The position numbers and the translations under genes were made by a program. The notes beneath the pieces were generated by a model. The model did not search any database, had not been told where the DNA came from, and saw only the letters and a program-made list of their open reading frames with translations. A stretch of DNA of 64,000 bases. Origin: Clostridia bacterium (GTDB lineage: Bacteria; Bacillota; Clostridia; Peptostreptococcales; Acidaminobacteraceae). The stretch lies in the NCBI GenBank assembly GCA_018399635.1, contig JAGYOH010000010.1, forward strand, positions 1-64,000, read 5' to 3'. Positions 26,180-34,457 of the stretch are shown here, piece after piece (positions within the stretch are counted from its first letter, which is position 1; the number at the start of each line of letters is the position of its first letter).

Positions 26180-26842
26180 GTGACCATCTTCGAATACATG
26201 TTCCGCCACTACCAGCTCATCGGCACCCGGGCCCTGGAGCACCTTTTCATCGCCACCAGCGCCCTGGTCCTGTCCATGCTCCTGGCCATTCCCCTGGGCA
26301 TCCTCCTCACCCGGAAAGAGAGCTTTGCAAAGTTCGTCCTGGGACTGGGCAATGTCATCATGACCATTCCGAGTCTGGCCCTGCTGGCCTTCATGCTGCC
26401 CGTCCTGGGCATCGGGAACAAGCCCGCCATCGCCGCTCTTTTTCTCTATGCCCTCATGCCCATCATGAGAAACACCTACACGGGTATCAAGCAGGTGCAA
26501 CCCTCCCTGATCGAAGCGGCCAAGGGGATGGGGATGACGGATTTTCAAATTCTGACGGGGATTGAACTGCCCCTGGCGATTGCCGTGATTCTGGCGGGAA
26601 TCAGGACCACCTATGTGATTTTGATCGGCTGGGCGACCCTTGCCGCCTTCATCGGTGGCGGCGGCCTGGGTCAACTGATCTGGGCCGGCCTCACCAACAT
26701 CAATTACAATCTGATTCTCAGCGGTGCCATCCCGGCGGCGGGACTGGCCCTTCTCTCTGATTTGTTACTTGGGCGGCTGGAACTGAAACTGACCCCTCGG
26801 GGGATTCGAAAGGTCGTTAGGAAGGAGGGAGTCTTGAAATGA
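26180..26842 (+). CDS. opuCB: Osmoprotectant ABC importer permease (OpuCB type)
   Basis: 220 residues with about six membrane segments. The EAA loop EAAKGMGMTDFQILTGIELP that contacts the ATPase is clear. The start is GTG at 26180, since AAGGAGGCAGG (26164-26174) precedes it; upstream starts would overlap opuCA. Most OpuC operons encode two permeases, but only one is here, so it probably works as a homodimer. Confidence 0.9.
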   Translation: MTIFEYMFRHYQLIGTRALEHLFIATSALVLSMLLAIPLGILLTRKESFAKFVLGLGNVIMTIPSLALLAFMLPVLGIGNKPAIAALFLYALMPIMRNTYTGIKQVQPSLIEAAKGMGMTDFQILTGIELPLAIAVILAGIRTTYVILIGWATLAAFIGGGGLGQLIWAGLTNINYNLILSGAIPAAGLALLSDLLLGRLELKLTPRGIRKVVRKEGVLK

Positions 26843-27786
26843 GATCAAAGAAACACTATAGAGGCGCGGCAGTGCTTCTAGCCATCCTGGTCCTGTCCCT
26901 GGGCTTGCCGGGATGTCGGGGTGAGGATGAAGATCCGACCCTGAGAGTGGGTGCTCAAAACTATGCCGAAGTCATCATCATGGCCTATATGGCCGAGGCC
27001 CTCATCGAGGACAGGACGGATGTCGAGGTGGAAGTGGTGGCGAGACTGGGCAGTGCCGCCGTCCTCGACCAGGCCATGCAGACCGGTGATGTGGATATCG
27101 GGAGTCTGGTGTTTACAGGAGGATCCACGGGGCTGATGCATCCCAGAATGCTGGAAATCGTCGAGGACATCAGAGACCCCAAATGGCGGGATGCCGCTAC
27201 GGTTTTCCAATTCGTCAAGGAGCACTCTCCCGAGGCCCTGGGCAGGATATGGATCGATCCCCTGGGCTACGAGAACACCTATGCCGTGGTGGTGAAAAGG
27301 GACCTGGCCGAGGCCCGTGGTTTGAAAAGGATCTCTGACTTGAAGGGGATGACCGGGGAGATGATCATCGGCATGGACGACGCCTACATGGACCGGGAAA
27401 TCGACGGTTATTATCCCCTCCTGGACCTCTACGGACTGGACCCCTTCAAGGATACCGTCAGCATGCAGATCAATCTGCTGTATCAGGCCCTGAGAGACGA
27501 TCAGGTGACGGTGGGGGTCGCCTATTCCACCGACGCCAGGATTCACGCCTATGACCTGGTCTGGCTTGAGGACGACCTCAAGCTCTACCCTCCCTTCGAG
27601 GCCGCCTACGGGGTGAATCTGTCGGTTCTGGACCAGGTGCCCGAGGTGCCGGAGATTCTGGGAGTGCTGTCGGGGAAGATCGATATCGATACCATCAGAC
27701 GCCTCAATTATGAGGTGGATATCGAACAGCGGGACCACAAGGAGGTCGCCCTTGAATTTCTGAAAACCCACGGCTACATCGAGTAG
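26839..27786 (+). CDS. opuCC: Osmoprotectant substrate-binding lipoprotein (OpuCC / OpuAC family)
   Basis: 315 residues. It has a lipoprotein signal with lipobox LPGC (Cys near residue 26), then the ligand-binding fold of the glycine betaine/choline SBPs (RVGAQNYAEVIIMAYMAEAL, GSAAVLDQAMQTGDVDIG). It overlaps opuCB by the ATGA at 26839-26842, showing tight coupling. The protein is anchored outside the membrane and delivers ligand to OpuCB. The exact ligand is undetermined. Confidence 0.9.
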   Translation: MRSKKHYRGAAVLLAILVLSLGLPGCRGEDEDPTLRVGAQNYAEVIIMAYMAEALIEDRTDVEVEVVARLGSAAVLDQAMQTGDVDIGSLVFTGGSTGLMHPRMLEIVEDIRDPKWRDAATVFQFVKEHSPEALGRIWIDPLGYENTYAVVVKRDLAEARGLKRISDLKGMTGEMIIGMDDAYMDREIDGYYPLLDLYGLDPFKDTVSMQINLLYQALRDDQVTVGVAYSTDARIHAYDLVWLEDDLKLYPPFEAAYGVNLSVLDQVPEVPEILGVLSGKIDIDTIRRLNYEVDIEQRDHKEVALEFLKTHGYIE

Positions 27787-27790
27787 CCGG

Positions 27791-27817
27791 ACTCCCCTGG
27801 ACCAGGGGAGTTTTTTT
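27791..27817 (+). terminator. Intrinsic terminator of the opuC operon
   Basis: ACTCCCCTGG / CCAGGGGAGT with TTTTTTT. Confidence 0.85.
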
Positions 27818-28058
27818 GATTCAAGATAATGGGTCCCCCGGCATGGGCCTGAGAGGAGGATTTGAAAGCGATTGTCATTAGAGAAGGTGTAAATGCACTT
27901 AAGACGCACCTTGACGTATAAGAAATATCTGGAAATAAAAAATGATTGCATCCGTCAGTGAATCAAGATATTCTAAAAAAAGAATGAACCCAGAATTGTA
28001 TGAACTCTTCGTTGGACTGATTACAAAGGTTGCCAAGTCAATCAATCAAGGAGCTGCC

Positions 28059-30443
28059 ATGAAAAAGCATGACTATGCCAGCGCGCTGGAACATCTGGAA
28101 ATTCCCTTTATCCGTTTCGAAGTGGTGCCGGTTGAAGACACTGGGTCCGGGGGCCTGGTTTTCACTGCCGATGACCTGGTCCCTGAGTCGGGTCTTGCGG
28201 CCGGGGCGACAAGCGGCCCTGGGCACCACCTTTTTTTGTCATGGGCGAAATCACCTGCTTGTGAGTTGGAGGCCTTCTGCCATGCCGCCGTCAGGGAAGA
28301 AAAGATCTACTATTTTGAAACCAATAATGAGACCGCAGGGGGAGAAATCAAGGGAGTGGTCTTCCCTGAAGGGCCCGATCAAGGAAAGATATTCCTGAGC
28401 AGGAGACCGGCTGAAGAAGGCCGGGACCACGAACGCGACAGCATCATCCACCATCTCGAGGATATTCATTTCATCCTGGGGGAGGATCTGGTGGTTCGCC
28501 GCTTCTATACCTCGGATAAGAATTACCGTTCCTTCGCCGAGGCGAACCTTGTGGGAAGAAGTATCCTCACCCTCTTTCCAGGGGGCTTTGACGAGGAAAA
28601 AAAGCAGGCGCTCAAGAAGGCAAGGGCCACGGGCAAGCCCCAACTGGTCTCCTTCGAATCCCATCTGTATCAGAAGAATCGCTGGTATGACGCCCGGGTG
28701 AGTCATCATTCCCACTCCGGCCAAGGCTATTACCTGGTGAAAATGACCAATTCAACCCGGAGCAGAGACCTGCACCACGAGGTGGAAAGTCTGGCCTCAC
28801 AGGTGGACAAGTTTTTTTCCATGGAATTGATTCTCATCAGCATCATGGACACAAGAGGCAGATTCGTGAGGGTCAACAAGGCCTGGGAGGGCCTGTTGGG
28901 TTACTCTGAAGCCGAGTTGGTGGGGGTGGACGTCAGGGAGTTTCTGCATCCCGAGGATGTGGCATTCACCTTCAAGAAGGCCCGGCAGCTCATCGAGGGC
29001 CAGGAGACGACTTATGTCACCAACCGCTACCGCGCCAAGGACGGGACCTACAGATATCTCGAGTGGCATTCCAAGATCGAGGGATACTTGATCTATTCCT
29101 CGGTGCGGGATGCCAGCGACCGGATCAAACGGCAGGAGGAAATCGAATTTCTGGACAGCCACGACCAGCAGACCAGGCTGCTCAACCGAAAGGCCCTCAG
29201 AATCAGAGGGGAGGAGATGAACCGGGTCACCGATGACGGTCTGCGCTGGGGGGTCTATTTCATCGACGTGGACAATTACAGCGGCGTCAACAACGCCCTG
29301 GGCCATGTCGAGGGGGACCAGATTCTCATCAGCATCGCCCAGAAAATCCAGGAGAGCTTCCTGGACAGGGGAATCGCCTACCGCTATGAGGGGGATGAAT
29401 TCGTGGTTCTGAGCCAGGTCAGGGAAAAATCGGAGCTGGTGGACCAGGCCAAGAAGCTTCTGAGCAGAATCGCCTCCCAGGTCTCCTTCGAGTCGCGGAA
29501 CTTTCTGGTGACCGCCAGCATCGGGGTCGCCCTGGGCGGTGAAGGCGACCGGATCAGCGACATCATCGAAAATGCCCAGACCGCCCTCTTCAAGGCAAAA
29601 AGACAAAGAAACACCTATGCGGTCTATGAACCCAGTCTGGAGGGGATTCGAACCCGGCAGATCATTCTTTCCGAGGATCTGCCGGGGGCCCTGGACAAGG
29701 GCCAGTTCGAAATCAAACTGCAGCCCATCGTCTCAGTGGCAAAGGGGATCGTCAACCAGGCCGAGGCCCTTCTTCGGTGGCGGCATCCGGAACTGGGGGA
29801 GATTTCCCCGGGGGAGTTCATTCCCATGGCGGAGTCCACCAGACTGATCATTCCCATGACAGAATGGCTCGTCCGAGAGGTCTGTGAGATGCTGAAAAGG
29901 TTTGAGGAAAAGGGCCTGGGGAATCTGGTCGTCAGCATCAATCTTTCAGCCCTGTCCCTGGAGAACCAGGGGACCGTCTTCTTTGAGAAAATCAAAAAAA
30001 TTCTGAAGGAAACCGGAATCGAAGCCTCCCGGCTCAAGTTTGAAATCACGGAGAGCATCCTGATCCGGGATTCCGAGGAGATTGCCGAAACCCTCAGAGC
30101 CATGAGGGATCTCGGCATGAAACTGGCCCTGGACGACTTCGGGACCGGCTATTCCTCCTTCGCCTATTTGAAGGAACTGCCCTTTGATGTCATTAAAATC
30201 GACCGGTCTCTGGTTTCCAATCTCCACAAGGATTCCCGGGAGCAGATTCTGGTGAAATCCCTGATCGCCATCATCCACAGCCTGGGTTATGAAGTGGTGG
30301 TGGAGGGGGTGGAAACCCCGGAACAAAGTGACATCATCAAGGCCTACGGCGGCGACTACATTCAGGGTTTCCTTTACAGCAGACCGGTTTCTGAAGACGC
30401 CTTTCTGGACTACTGCAAAGGGACGGCCCCATCAATCTGCTGA
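28059..30443 (+). CDS. PAS-GGDEF-EAL cyclic-di-GMP phosphodiesterase-type protein
   Basis: 794 residues from the ATG at 28059 (AAGGAG at 28048-28053); the frame is open upstream to about 27942, and ATG 27984 is a possible longer start. A divergent N-terminal region of about 250 residues is followed by a PAS domain (SIMDTRGRFVRVNKAWEGLL, about 265-380). The GGDEF domain has its motif changed to EGDEF (about 444-448), and the EAL domain keeps EALLRW (about 569) and DDFGTGYSSF. The EAL metal and substrate residues look intact, so hydrolysis of c-di-GMP is likely, with the altered GGDEF as a probable GTP-sensing regulator. No membrane segments. Confidence 0.88.
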   Translation: MKKHDYASALEHLEIPFIRFEVVPVEDTGSGGLVFTADDLVPESGLAAGATSGPGHHLFLSWAKSPACELEAFCHAAVREEKIYYFETNNETAGGEIKGVVFPEGPDQGKIFLSRRPAEEGRDHERDSIIHHLEDIHFILGEDLVVRRFYTSDKNYRSFAEANLVGRSILTLFPGGFDEEKKQALKKARATGKPQLVSFESHLYQKNRWYDARVSHHSHSGQGYYLVKMTNSTRSRDLHHEVESLASQVDKFFSMELILISIMDTRGRFVRVNKAWEGLLGYSEAELVGVDVREFLHPEDVAFTFKKARQLIEGQETTYVTNRYRAKDGTYRYLEWHSKIEGYLIYSSVRDASDRIKRQEEIEFLDSHDQQTRLLNRKALRIRGEEMNRVTDDGLRWGVYFIDVDNYSGVNNALGHVEGDQILISIAQKIQESFLDRGIAYRYEGDEFVVLSQVREKSELVDQAKKLLSRIASQVSFESRNFLVTASIGVALGGEGDRISDIIENAQTALFKAKRQRNTYAVYEPSLEGIRTRQIILSEDLPGALDKGQFEIKLQPIVSVAKGIVNQAEALLRWRHPELGEISPGEFIPMAESTRLIIPMTEWLVREVCEMLKRFEEKGLGNLVVSINLSALSLENQGTVFFEKIKKILKETGIEASRLKFEITESILIRDSEEIAETLRAMRDLGMKLALDDFGTGYSSFAYLKELPFDVIKIDRSLVSNLHKDSREQILVKSLIAIIHSLGYEVVVEGVETPEQSDIIKAYGGDYIQGFLYSRPVSEDAFLDYCKGTAPSIC

Positions 30444-30460
30444 TCCCGTCACCATGGATC

Positions 30461-30494
30461 GAGTCAACAGGCAACTGGATTGACTCTTTTTTTT
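30461..30494 (+). terminator. Intrinsic terminator
   Basis: GAGTCAA (30461-30467) pairs with TTGACTC (30480-30486), followed by eight T. Confidence 0.9.
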
Positions 30495-30549
30495 GTCGAA
30501 AAACAGGGAAATCAAGGTATAATGGAAACAGTCAAAGGAGTGGTTCAAG

Positions 30550-31764
30550 TTGGTGGAAAAGGGTTTGATCTGTACGAATTGCGGACGCAGCTATGAATTG
30601 AAGCAGTTGCATTACCGGTGTGGCTCTTGTGGAGAGCCCCTGGAGGTGACCCTTTACGAGGGGGGAGGCATTGCCCGGGGCAATGCTCTGGCACAAAGTG
30701 TCTTGTCCCGATACAAGGCTTTTTTTCCTTTTGAGACCCTGGATTCCAGGGTTTCCCTGGGAGAAGGCATGACCCCCCTGGTGTCCTCCCCCGCCCTGGC
30801 GGCCAGGGCGGGTATCGGCAGCCTGTTGCTGAAGAATGAAAGTCAGAATCCCACCTGGTCCTTCAAGGACAGGGGGACGGTGGCCGGCGTGCAGCATGCC
30901 CTGAAGCTGGGAATCCGGAGAATCGGAACGGTTTCCACCGGGAACATGGCCCCTTCGGTGGCCGCCTACGGCAGCCGGGCGGGGCTTGAAACCTTTGTCC
31001 TGGTGAATGAAGGCATTCCGAAGGAAAAACTCTCCCCCATCGGGATCTACGGGGCCCATCTCATCAAGGTGGCGGGGGACTACGGCCGCCTGTACCACGA
31101 GAGCCTCAGAATCGGCCAGGAGCAGGATATCTATTTCATCAATTCCGACGCCCCCATGAGGGTGGAGGGGTCCAAGACCATCGCCTTTGAAATCTGTGAA
31201 CAACTGGCTTTTGACATGCCGGATTTCGTGGTGGTGCCCACCAGTGCCGGCGGCAATCTGAGGGGAATCGCCAAGGGGTTCAGAGAATTCCTGAGGGCGG
31301 GCCTCATCCACCGCCTGCCCAGGATGGTGGCGGCCCAGGCCCGGGGCTGCTCCCCCATCGTCAAGGCCTTTGAAGCCGGCCGATTGGAGATTTCCCGGGA
31401 GGAGGCCCCCCGCACCATCGCCCACGCCATTGAAAATCCCCTGCCGCCCAGCGGCAATGAAGTCTTGAGGATACTCAGGAAAGAGGAAGGCCTGGCGGTC
31501 TCCGTCACCGAAGCATCGATCCTCGAAGCCCAGAGGACCCTGGCCATGGAGGGCTTCTTTGTCCAGCCGGCTTCAGCGGTGGGCTATGCCGCGGTCCTCA
31601 AGCTCGCGGAGGCCGGAACCATCAAGGAGGAGGACCGGGTGGTGGTCGTCCTCACCGGCAGTGGTCTGAAATACACGGCGGCCTTGGACCGGCACACCCT
31701 CGAGGAAGAAACCTGTGCCCTGGAGAATCTCGGGGACCATCTGCTGCAATACCGGGGCTTGTGA
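30550..31764 (+). CDS. thrC: Threonine synthase
   Basis: 404 residues, a PLP enzyme converting O-phosphohomoserine to threonine. An N-terminal zinc ribbon (CTNCG at 8-12, CGSCG around 24-28), the PLP Lys in WSFKDRG, the phosphate-binding SAGGNLRG and the C-terminal GSGLKYTAALD are all present. This is the archaeal/plant-like short type. TTG start at 30550 with AAAGGAG 8 bases upstream; GTG at 30553 is the alternative. No homoserine kinase or dehydrogenase is adjacent. Confidence 0.92.
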   Translation: MVEKGLICTNCGRSYELKQLHYRCGSCGEPLEVTLYEGGGIARGNALAQSVLSRYKAFFPFETLDSRVSLGEGMTPLVSSPALAARAGIGSLLLKNESQNPTWSFKDRGTVAGVQHALKLGIRRIGTVSTGNMAPSVAAYGSRAGLETFVLVNEGIPKEKLSPIGIYGAHLIKVAGDYGRLYHESLRIGQEQDIYFINSDAPMRVEGSKTIAFEICEQLAFDMPDFVVVPTSAGGNLRGIAKGFREFLRAGLIHRLPRMVAAQARGCSPIVKAFEAGRLEISREEAPRTIAHAIENPLPPSGNEVLRILRKEEGLAVSVTEASILEAQRTLAMEGFFVQPASAVGYAAVLKLAEAGTIKEEDRVVVVLTGSGLKYTAALDRHTLEEETCALENLGDHLLQYRGL

Positions 31765-31853
31765 GGTCGCCACTAAAAAATTGATAGATTCTTAACCTGC
31801 ATGTAGATTTTTTTATGGTATGCTGTCCTTAGAAAAAAGTTGGGAGGAAGTTT

Positions 31854-33101
31854 ATGAAGCTGACCAAGCAGGAACTCTCATGGGTCTTGTACGATTGCGG
31901 GAACTCCGCCTATTCCATAGCCATCACCACGGCCCTGCTGCCTACGGTTTTCGGGATGTTCGACAATGTAGGAAGCACCATGAATCTCGGTTATTTCAAC
32001 ACCATCGCCAGCATCATCGTGGCGGTTTTAAGCCCCATCCTGGGCACCATCGCAGACTACAAGGATAAAAAGAAGCGGTTTTTCATATTCTTTGTCTCCC
32101 TCGGTGTGATTTTCACCGCCTCCCTGGCCCTGGTTCCGCCTTCCAGCGGCCTGTGGCAGCTCCTGATCCTGTTTTACATCCTCACCGCGGTCGGCTTTGC
32201 CGGCGCCAACATCTTCTATGATTCCTTCCTGGTGGACGTGACCACCGACGACCGCATGGACCGGGTCTCCACCCGGGGCTTCGCCTTCGGCTACATTGCC
32301 AGTGTGATTCCCTTCGGAATCAGTCTGGCTCTGGTTTTTCTTCTGGGAATGGACCAGGCCATCGGCTACCAGGTCGGCTTCATCGTCACGGCTCTCTGGT
32401 GGGGTCTGCTCACCATCCCCATCATCAGGCATGTCAAGCAGCAATACTATATCGAGCCTGAGCCCAGGCCCGTGGCCAACAGCTTCAAGCGGCTGGGGCT
32501 GACCCTCCAGAACATCCGGCAGCACCGGGTGGTGGTGGTGTTCCTCATCGCCTACTTTCTCTACATCGACGGGGTGGATACCATCATCAAGATGGTGGTG
32601 CCCTATGCCACCTCGGTTCTGGGAGCCGATGCCCTGGATACCTTCACTCTGCTGGGGATTCTTCTGATCATCCAGATCATCGCCTTCCCCTTTGCCATTC
32701 TATATGGCAATCTGGCCAAAAGGTACTCTGCCAGGGCCCTGATCATCGTGGGAATACTCACCTACATTTTTTCCTGTATCGCGGCTTTTTTCATCTCCAC
32801 GGTGGCCCATATTTTCATTCTGGGGGCCATGATCGGATCGGCCCAGGGCGGCATCCAGGCCCTCAGTCGGTCCTACTATGCCAAGATCATTCCCAAGAAG
32901 AATTCCAATGAATTCTTCGGGTTTTACAATATTTTCGGAAAATTCGCCGCCATCATCGGGCCTGGAATCATGGCCCTGACCTCGACCCTGACCGGCAATC
33001 CCCGATGGAGCATCCTGGCCATCATCCCCCTCTTCATAGGGGGCCTGCTGGTGTTTCTGACTCTGCCGACGGACAAGGGAAGATCCCCCGCCGTCGAGTA
33101 G
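31854..33101 (+). CDS. UMF1-type MFS transporter
   Basis: 415 residues with 12 hydrophobic segments. It starts with the family-typical LSWVLYDCGNSAYSIAITTALLP, and the loop between helices 2 and 3 is PILGTIADYKDKKKRFF, an MFS signature variant. The late helix GAMIGSAQGGIQALSRSYYAKIIPK is characteristic of the UMF1/Atg22-like branch. Atg22 exports amino acids from yeast vacuoles; bacterial substrates are mostly unknown. GGGAGGA precedes the ATG. The aminotransferase follows after 26 bases, probably in one operon. Confidence 0.9.
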   Translation: MKLTKQELSWVLYDCGNSAYSIAITTALLPTVFGMFDNVGSTMNLGYFNTIASIIVAVLSPILGTIADYKDKKKRFFIFFVSLGVIFTASLALVPPSSGLWQLLILFYILTAVGFAGANIFYDSFLVDVTTDDRMDRVSTRGFAFGYIASVIPFGISLALVFLLGMDQAIGYQVGFIVTALWWGLLTIPIIRHVKQQYYIEPEPRPVANSFKRLGLTLQNIRQHRVVVVFLIAYFLYIDGVDTIIKMVVPYATSVLGADALDTFTLLGILLIIQIIAFPFAILYGNLAKRYSARALIIVGILTYIFSCIAAFFISTVAHIFILGAMIGSAQGGIQALSRSYYAKIIPKKNSNEFFGFYNIFGKFAAIIGPGIMALTSTLTGNPRWSILAIIPLFIGGLLVFLTLPTDKGRSPAVE

Positions 33102-33127
33102 CCTGTTGAGAAAAGGAGAATGATACC

Positions 33128-34336
33128 ATGCCAGAATTTGCCAAGCGCATGACCACCATGGCAGAATCAGCCAAGGTCATCCGGAATCTTTTCGGCGCCA
33201 TGAACGATCCCGATCTGATTTCCCTCGGAGGCGGGGCGCCCGCCCCGGAAGCCCTGCCGGTGGAAGCGGTGAGGGAGATTCTTGATGACGTCATGCGAAG
33301 GGAGGCCAGGGGACCCGAGGTCCTCCAGTACGGCAGTGTCATGGGTCTGCCCGACCTCAGGAAAGTGGTGGTCGAGGATCTTTTAGGACCCAAGGGAATC
33401 CAGGCCGACCTTGAAGAAATCATGATCATCAACGGAGGACTCGAGGCCATGAATCTGGTCTGTCAGCTCTATATCGAGCCGGGAGACGTGATTCTCGTGG
33501 AATCCCCCACCTTCGTGCAGTCGGTTGAAATTTTCGAAATGTTTCAAGCCAGGTGCATCGGGGTGGACATGGATGACGACGGCATGATTCTGGAGGATCT
33601 GAGAAAAAAAATACAAATCCATCATCCCAAAATGATTTATGTGATTCCCACTTTCCAGAATCCCTCGGGACGCACCCTGTCCTTGGACCGGCGGAGGGAG
33701 CTGGCTGCTATAGGGAGTGACAAGGACATCATCATCCTGGAGGATGATCCCTATCGGGACATCCGCTACAGCGGCCCGGAGCTGCCGCCGGTGAAGACCT
33801 TCGACAGGACCGGTCACACCATTCTGGCCAACAGTTTCTCCAAGATCTTTTCTCCCGGAAGTCGCCTGGGCTACATTTACGCCTCAGGGACCATCATGGC
33901 GAAACTCTTTGATGCCAAGACCGCGACCAACTCCCATACCGCCAACCTGCCCCAGGTGGTTTGTGCCGAATTTTTCAAAAGAGGCTATTACCAGCCCCAT
34001 CATCAGATGATCTGCGACCTCTACCGGGAAAGAAGGGACACCATGGTGGCGGCCATCGACGAGTGGTTTCCCGAGGGAACCAGGCGGGTCTATCCCCATG
34101 GGGGACTTTTCACCTGGGTGGAGCTGCCGGAGGGCATCAATACCACGGCGCTCCTGGAGGAGGCCGTAGGGCGTCCCGAGGTCAAGGTGGCCTTTGTGGC
34201 CGGGGAAGGATTCTTTGTGGAGGGGGGCGGCAAGGGCAACAACGCCATGCGGATCAGTTTCGGGTCCGTGCCGCCGGAGAGGATCCGGGAGGGCATCAGG
34301 CGTCTTGGCGGGCTGATCCAGGAAAAAATGAAGTGA
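33128..34336 (+). CDS. PLP-dependent aminotransferase (class I/II, 2-aminoadipate/aromatic type)
   Basis: 402 residues, fold-type I aminotransferase. The PLP Lys lies in NSFSKIFSPGSRLGY. Other markers are GGGAPAPEALP near the N terminus, YGSVMGLPDLRK, VIPTFQNPSGRTLS and EDDPYRDIRY. This pattern fits the MocR-like/LysN group that transaminates 2-aminoadipate, aromatic or branched-chain amino acids; the exact substrate is open. Co-transcription with the MFS carrier suggests amino-acid uptake or export coupled to turnover. Confidence 0.9.
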   Translation: MPEFAKRMTTMAESAKVIRNLFGAMNDPDLISLGGGAPAPEALPVEAVREILDDVMRREARGPEVLQYGSVMGLPDLRKVVVEDLLGPKGIQADLEEIMIINGGLEAMNLVCQLYIEPGDVILVESPTFVQSVEIFEMFQARCIGVDMDDDGMILEDLRKKIQIHHPKMIYVIPTFQNPSGRTLSLDRRRELAAIGSDKDIIILEDDPYRDIRYSGPELPPVKTFDRTGHTILANSFSKIFSPGSRLGYIYASGTIMAKLFDAKTATNSHTANLPQVVCAEFFKRGYYQPHHQMICDLYRERRDTMVAAIDEWFPEGTRRVYPHGGLFTWVELPEGINTTALLEEAVGRPEVKVAFVAGEGFFVEGGGKGNNAMRISFGSVPPERIREGIRRLGGLIQEKMK

Positions 34337-34341
34337 TTTTG

Positions 34342-34375
34342 AGGCTTTCGAGGTCTTCCTCCTCGAAGGCCTTTT
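34342..34375 (+). terminator. Intrinsic terminator
   Basis: AGGCTTTCGAGG and CCTCGAAGGCCT with a short loop, then TTTT. Confidence 0.75.
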
Positions 34376-34399
34376 CTCTGCCCTAGGACACGGGAGGCT

Positions 34400-34427
34400 T
34401 TGAATTTCAATCCTCATGCCTTATAAT
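34400..34427 (+). promoter_or_regulatory. Candidate sigma-A promoter of the GGDEF-EAL gene
   Basis: TTGAAT (34400-34405), 16 bases, TATAAT (34422-34427). It overlaps the first in-frame ATG (34416), so translation must start later. Confidence 0.55.
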
Positions 34428-34457
34428 AGTGGTAATAGCGTGGAAGAAATCGCAAAT

